DNA of 8,377 nt from Acidimicrobiaceae bacterium (lineage in GTDB: Bacteria; Actinomycetota; Acidimicrobiia; Acidimicrobiales; UBA10347). The stretch covers positions 1 to 8,377 of the forward strand of contig DNHM01000194.1 of the NCBI GenBank assembly GCA_003485885.1, given 5' to 3'. The notes below the pieces were generated by a model that worked only from the letters and a program-made list of their open reading frames with translations, ran no database searches and was not told where the DNA came from. Numbering within the stretch: the stretch's first letter is position 1; each line of letters starts with the position of its first letter. The position numbers and the translations under genes were made by a program. Positions 5,009 to 8,377 of the stretch are shown one piece after another.

Positions 5009-6057
5009 TCGAAGTCAGCTGGTTCTCCGCACTCTGCGACGACGACTACGAGTTCTTAGGTGTCCCCAACTTCGATCTGGCTAGCTCGTGGGAGCACTGT
5101 CGAGACATCACGCTGACTGCCGACCGCAATGGTTTTGACAACATCTTGTTGCCGTCTGGTTATTCGCTGGGCATCGACAGCACCGCATTTGCTGCTGGCA
5201 TCGCACCTCATGTTGAACAGATCAGCCTGTTGCTCGCTGTGCGCATGGGTGAGATGTGGCTGCCGCAACTCGCTCGTCAGCTAGCAACCATCGATCAGAT
5301 GCTCCACGGGCGTCTGACCATCAACATCATCAGCAGCGATATTCCTGGCGAAGCGCTTGAGTCGACACCGCGTTACCAGCGCACGCTTGAGTGGATGCAG
5401 GTGTTGCGCCAGCTTCTCGACGGTGAATCGATCGATTTCCACGGGGAGTTCGTGAACCTCGAGCTGGACCCACCGCGGCTTGGCACGGTTTCAGGAGTCT
5501 GCCCACCGTTCTATTTTGGCGGCTTCTCGCCAGCTGCCAAAGAGACGGCTGCCGCTGCCGCCGATGTCTTCCTGACCTGGCCTGACACCGTCGCATCAGT
5601 CGGCGACACGATCACCGACATGACCGAACGGGCCGACCGTCACGAGCGTGAGCTCAAGTACGGCCTTCGCAGCCACGTGATCGTGCGCGAAACCGAAGCC
5701 GAAGCCCGTGCCGCTGCAGACCGGTTGATTAGCCAACTCGACTCGGACACCGGCGAGGCAATCCGGCAGAAGTCACTCGACACCGCCTCGGTCGGGGTGT
5801 CCCGCCAGTCGGCACTGCGAGACAGCGCCGACGACGACGGCTACGCAGAAGCCAACTTGTGGACGGGTGTCGGCAAGGCTCGTTCCGGCGCTGGCGCCGC
5901 GATCGTTGGCGATCCCGACCAGGTGGCAGCGAAACTTGCCGCCTACCAAGATGTTGGTGTCGAGGCGTTCATCCTGAGCGGCTACCCACACATCGCAGAA
6001 TGTGACCTCTTCGCCGAACACGTTCTACCCCAGCTAGACCACGGCCAGCTCTACTAA
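5005..6057 (+). CDS. LLM-class flavin-dependent monooxygenase, SsuD-like
   Basis: A bacterial-luciferase-like, FMNH2-dependent monooxygenase of 350 residues, close in plan to alkanesulfonate monooxygenase SsuD, which releases sulfite and an aldehyde from alkanesulfonates. Matching segments include WLPQLARQLATIDQM (85-99), GRLTINIISSD (102-112), PPFYFGGFSPAAKE (167-180), SHVIVRETEAEA (223-234), NLWTGVGKARSGAGAAIVGD (284-303) and FILSGYPH (322-329). His224, Arg293 and Tyr327 correspond to SsuD active-site residues as I recall them. The SsuD Cys54 position (PTGRSC) is replaced: here PSGYSL, with Leu55. So it is SsuD-like, but its substrate may differ, for example another sulfonate or sulfone. 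It begins at ATG within the ATGA overlap with the aldo/keto reductase. No flavin reductase or ABC transporter gene is adjacent, so FMNH2 must come from elsewhere. Confidence 0.9.
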   Translation: MIEVSWFSALCDDDYEFLGVPNFDLASSWEHCRDITLTADRNGFDNILLPSGYSLGIDSTAFAAGIAPHVEQISLLLAVRMGEMWLPQLARQLATIDQMLHGRLTINIISSDIPGEALESTPRYQRTLEWMQVLRQLLDGESIDFHGEFVNLELDPPRLGTVSGVCPPFYFGGFSPAAKETAAAAADVFLTWPDTVASVGDTITDMTERADRHERELKYGLRSHVIVRETEAEARAAADRLISQLDSDTGEAIRQKSLDTASVGVSRQSALRDSADDDGYAEANLWTGVGKARSGAGAAIVGDPDQVAAKLAAYQDVGVEAFILSGYPHIAECDLFAEHVLPQLDHGQLY

Positions 6058-6092
6058 ACCGCTGCGCCACTCCCGCCTGCTTCACCAAGGAC

Positions 6093-6131
6093 GGGTACGA
6101 GGTACGTGCCCCTTCGTGGCTAGACGAAGGG
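6093..6131. terminator. Possible hairpins between convergent genes
   Basis: Between the convergent monooxygenase and FabY-like genes two stems occur: GGGTACG with CGTGCCC (6093-6099, 6105-6111, one G-T pair) and CCCTTCGT with ACGAAGGG (6110-6117, 6124-6131, loop of six). They share two bases and exclude each other. The second spans the stop codon of the minus-strand gene. No T run follows, so bidirectional termination is only possible, not shown. Confidence 0.3.
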
Positions 6132-7961
6132 ATTAGGGATATCGAGATCGACTGGTAGCCCGAAGCCAGGCAAACGAATCTCCTGGTCGGTGATCTCAAG
6201 ATCGTCGCCGGTGAGCACGCCCTCGCCGAACTGGTAGATGCTCTCTACAGTCTCGGTGCACATGGCGTCGTCGTAGTCGCTCGCAGCGGCAGCGACAGCT
6301 TCGGCCCGGGATGCGTGGCCGGACATCACGTCGCTCCCCCATCGTTGCGTCAACATTTTTTGTGTCCATGCGGGTGACATGACCAGGCCGGTGGCGTTGT
6401 TGCCGCCAAATCCTTTGCTGTTGATGAACGCTGCTTGGCGCTGTGATTCATCGAGTTCGGTGTGGTCCATTGCCAACGCCAGATTGTCGGTAACGACATC
6501 GTCGGCGACATGATCAATCGATGTGATCCCAGGAAGCCACCCGTCGTTCCACGTGCCGAGAACCGCACTCAGCTGGTCGCCACCAGCTGGCGCCATAGAA
6601 TGCCCTACGTAGGACTTGATCGCGGCCACTGGCCAACGGTCGATCCCGAAGGTTCCAGCTAGACGACTGAGGATGTCTGACTCGGTCACCCGGTTCTGAG
6701 GTGTGCCCGTACCATGGGCTTGTATGTGGGTGCCGGTGAGCAACCCGTCTTCTCCCAACATGCTTCGCGCCAGCCCCATTGCCTTACCCACGGTGATGTA
6801 GTTACCAACGCCAGGCCCTGGAATCGACTTCTTGAAACCATCGGCGTTCACGAAGACGCCACCAACCGAACCCAGGATCTGGGCACCAAGCTCGATAGCA
6901 AGTTCGTCGTCCATCAGCAGGGTGTAGACCCCTGATTCGGCAACAGTGAAACCTGCGTTGGCCGAGAATGGCCGGCACGAACGTCGGAGATCAGGAGCAT
7001 CGCTGCCATCGAGGGCCATGATGGCTTCGTCCTCGGTCAACGCTCCCATGATCCGGTAACCCTCGATCACTTCAGGGACGATCGGCGCCTCGGCATTGCC
7101 GACGAGCACGACCCGCTTGTCGCCCGATGCAATGGCTTCGGCTCCCCGTTTGAGGTTGTACAAGAACGTTGCGCATGCCCCGATGATGCCCGCTGTATCG
7201 CCGACCGACCCCAGCACATAGGCATTGATGAAGTCGCCTGGCATCTCTGACAAACCAAGGGGCACGTTCTTTGATGTTGGACGTTTCCCTACCAGGCTGT
7301 TCTGGTACAGGCCGCCATAACCCTCGTTGTCAAGCTGACCCATGGCACTGCCCGAGTACACGGCGAACTGATCTGGTTTGACCTTGGCCTTAAGTAAATC
7401 GAGGCCCAGTCCAGAACTCCGCAACGCATCGGACGCAGCAAACACCGTGATTTGCAGACCACGAGGGTGGCTGCGAGAGCCGTACAACGCGCCTGGAGCG
7501 AAGCCGTCAGGAAGCTGGCCAGCCGAGTTGACCTTAAGCGGCTGCGAGGTCTGGGTAAACAGGTGAGGATCGCCGGTGACGGTTACGTTCACTGTTCGAT
7601 CGGGGCCATCGGAGACGTGCCAGTTCTCAGGAAGCACTTCGGGCAACTGCCTAGCACTCAGTTGGAACGTTAAGCCTTCGTGGCCATCGTCGTGCGGCAC
7701 CGCGGTATGCCACCGCATCTGGTTCTCGTGATCCTCGTTCAAGCCCCGGATCAGCGAGCCAGCAAGCATTGCTTTGCGGGCCTCAGGGTCGTCGGCTTGG
7801 CCAGAACGCCCCATGAGCGCCGCCAAGCTGGAGAACGTGCGCGATGACGCTACATCTCCCAAAGCTTCGATCACCATGCGCCGATAGCCATGATGGAACG
7901 ACAGCCGTCCCGCTGGGTTGACCCCACCGAATCCGACGATGACAGGCAAGTTTGCGGGCAT
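6120..7961 (-). CDS. fabY: Beta-ketoacyl-ACP synthase, FabY-like (KAS initiating fatty-acid synthesis)
   Basis: A thiolase-fold condensing enzyme of 613 residues, far longer than FabB/FabF (about 410). The extra N-terminal section and the overall reading follow Pseudomonas aeruginosa FabY (about 634 residues), which condenses acetyl-CoA with malonyl-ACP to start fatty-acid synthesis in place of FabH. Shared segments are LPVIVGFGGVNPAGRLSFHH (5-24), SAGQLPDGF (146-154), SHPRGLQITVFAASDA (164-179), DFINAYVLGSVGDTAGIIGA (243-262), INSKGFGGNNATG (513-525). The catalytic triad is Cys263 in GACATFLYN, His416 in QAHGTGTPQNRVTESD and His454 in KSYVGHSMA, with Lys449. So it should be active. Start at ATG 7961 fits the MPANLPVIVGFGG alignment; no strong ribosome binding site is visible. 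The upstream gene (alpha-glucosidase) lies 68 bp away on the same strand without a clear terminator, so co-transcription is possible. The role is inferred from family likeness only. Confidence 0.85.
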   Translation of the reverse strand: MPANLPVIVGFGGVNPAGRLSFHHGYRRMVIEALGDVASSRTFSSLAALMGRSGQADDPEARKAMLAGSLIRGLNEDHENQMRWHTAVPHDDGHEGLTFQLSARQLPEVLPENWHVSDGPDRTVNVTVTGDPHLFTQTSQPLKVNSAGQLPDGFAPGALYGSRSHPRGLQITVFAASDALRSSGLGLDLLKAKVKPDQFAVYSGSAMGQLDNEGYGGLYQNSLVGKRPTSKNVPLGLSEMPGDFINAYVLGSVGDTAGIIGACATFLYNLKRGAEAIASGDKRVVLVGNAEAPIVPEVIEGYRIMGALTEDEAIMALDGSDAPDLRRSCRPFSANAGFTVAESGVYTLLMDDELAIELGAQILGSVGGVFVNADGFKKSIPGPGVGNYITVGKAMGLARSMLGEDGLLTGTHIQAHGTGTPQNRVTESDILSRLAGTFGIDRWPVAAIKSYVGHSMAPAGGDQLSAVLGTWNDGWLPGITSIDHVADDVVTDNLALAMDHTELDESQRQAAFINSKGFGGNNATGLVMSPAWTQKMLTQRWGSDVMSGHASRAEAVAAAASDYDDAMCTETVESIYQFGEGVLTGDDLEITDQEIRLPGFGLPVDLDIPNPFV

Positions 7962-8029
7962 GAGTTAGGTGCTGCCGTTCAGGTTCAGGGAGTGAGGCAC
8001 AAGAAAATAGGGAGGGAGAGAGGGCAGAT

Positions 8030-8377
8030 TCACGCTGGAATCATGATGGCGGTAGTTTCGGCAGCAACATTCACAATGCCGCTCGCGCTATCACCGTCAC
8101 CGCCCTGGGACGCAAACGCAACCTTCCAGCTGCTGTCACCCAGGTTGATGGCGAACGGTGTGGGCCCCAGGTTGGCCACAGTAAGTGTTGAACCACGTTG
8201 GATCACGGCCACGTCGTCGCCGCCACTTGGCACGAGCTTCAGCTCGGCAGCCCACAACTCTTTGAGCTGCTGGCGCAACGTTATGAGGCGGCGATAACGA
8301 TGGAGTGGCGCTGCCGGGTTCGCGTGTTGGCCAGCCACGGTGAAATCTGGAGGACGTTCTTCGGACACGAGCCACGG
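8030..8377 (-). CDS. Alpha-glucosidase (GH13) C-terminal part, cut by the window edge
   Basis: The last 115 codons of a gene whose 5' part lies beyond 8377. The frame is open to the edge and reads PWLVSEERPPDFTVAGQHAN, then LHRYRRLITLRQQLKELWAA, which is the transition from the catalytic barrel to the C-terminal domain in GH13 alpha-glucosidases and oligo-1,6-glucosidases (usual PWLP, then LYRRLLALRR). It ends with beta-strand-like VAVIQRGSTLTVANLG and an alanine-rich VNVAAETTAIMIPA, typical of the family's closing beta domain. Such enzymes release glucose from maltose or related alpha-glucosides. Catalytic residues are upstream and not visible, so activity cannot be judged. GTG at 8366-8368 is an internal valine codon, not a start. 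Confidence 0.85.
   Translation of the reverse strand, partial: PWLVSEERPPDFTVAGQHANPAAPLHRYRRLITLRQQLKELWAAELKLVPSGGDDVAVIQRGSTLTVANLGPTPFAINLGDSSWKVAFASQGGDGDSASGIVNVAAETTAIMIPA

Noticed and set aside
7962..8029. Terminator or promoter between the alpha-glucosidase and the FabY-like gene
   Set aside because: Only a pyrimidine-rich tract on the minus strand; no stem and no convincing -35/-10 pair.

Overview
The window looks like a piece of chromosome from a moderately GC-rich bacterium, most likely an actinobacterium and perhaps a marine or freshwater Acidimicrobiia-type lineage. This is inferred from the GTG start of ilvN, an apparently near-leaderless ilv leader peptide, a gene pair encoding an SsuD-like flavin-dependent oxidoreductase and an aldo/keto reductase, a GH13 alpha-glucosidase, and the overall protein style. 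There is no rRNA or other marker to confirm it. No CRISPR array, tRNA, phage gene or transposase is visible.

Left part (1-3100, mostly minus strand). Positions 1-459 hold the decayed C-terminal half of a class I methyltransferase, running off the left edge. Next comes a strong intrinsic terminator (583-627) for an ilvB-ilvN operon encoding both subunits of acetohydroxyacid synthase; no ilvC follows. Upstream of ilvB there is an apparently complete attenuation system: a promoter (TAGACG, 18 bp, TATACT), an 11-residue leader peptide MLHRTVVAVLR with three GTA valine codons, a hairpin beginning at the leader stop codon, and a GC-rich terminator hairpin followed by a T-rich stretch. A second mini-ORF of 10 codons ends in a stop codon that overlaps the ilvB start.

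Middle part (3088-4102). A divergent nucleotidyltransferase-fold gene (plus strand) begins one base from the leader-peptide start, so the ilv promoter lies inside its coding sequence. Its stop codon runs into a long perfect palindrome whose 23-bp core (two 11-bp arms around one base) recurs about 320 bp further on. Between the copies lies the C-terminal remnant of a ROK-family protein on the minus strand. The second palindrome sits at the point where the ROK similarity breaks, and possible upstream ROK sequence continues beyond it in another frame.

Right part (4103-8377). A YdhF-like aldo/keto reductase overlaps by 4 bp with an SsuD-like LLM-class flavin monooxygenase, forming a two-gene operon. 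These converge on a large minus-strand ketoacyl-ACP synthase closely resembling Pseudomonas FabY, which could initiate fatty-acid synthesis. The window ends inside the C-terminal domain of a GH13 alpha-glucosidase.

Functionally this is mostly housekeeping metabolism (branched-chain amino acids, fatty acids, sugar hydrolysis, possible organosulfur use). The most informative parts are the ilv leader, its overlap with the divergent gene, and the repeated palindrome associated with a broken gene. No new multi-gene system was identified.
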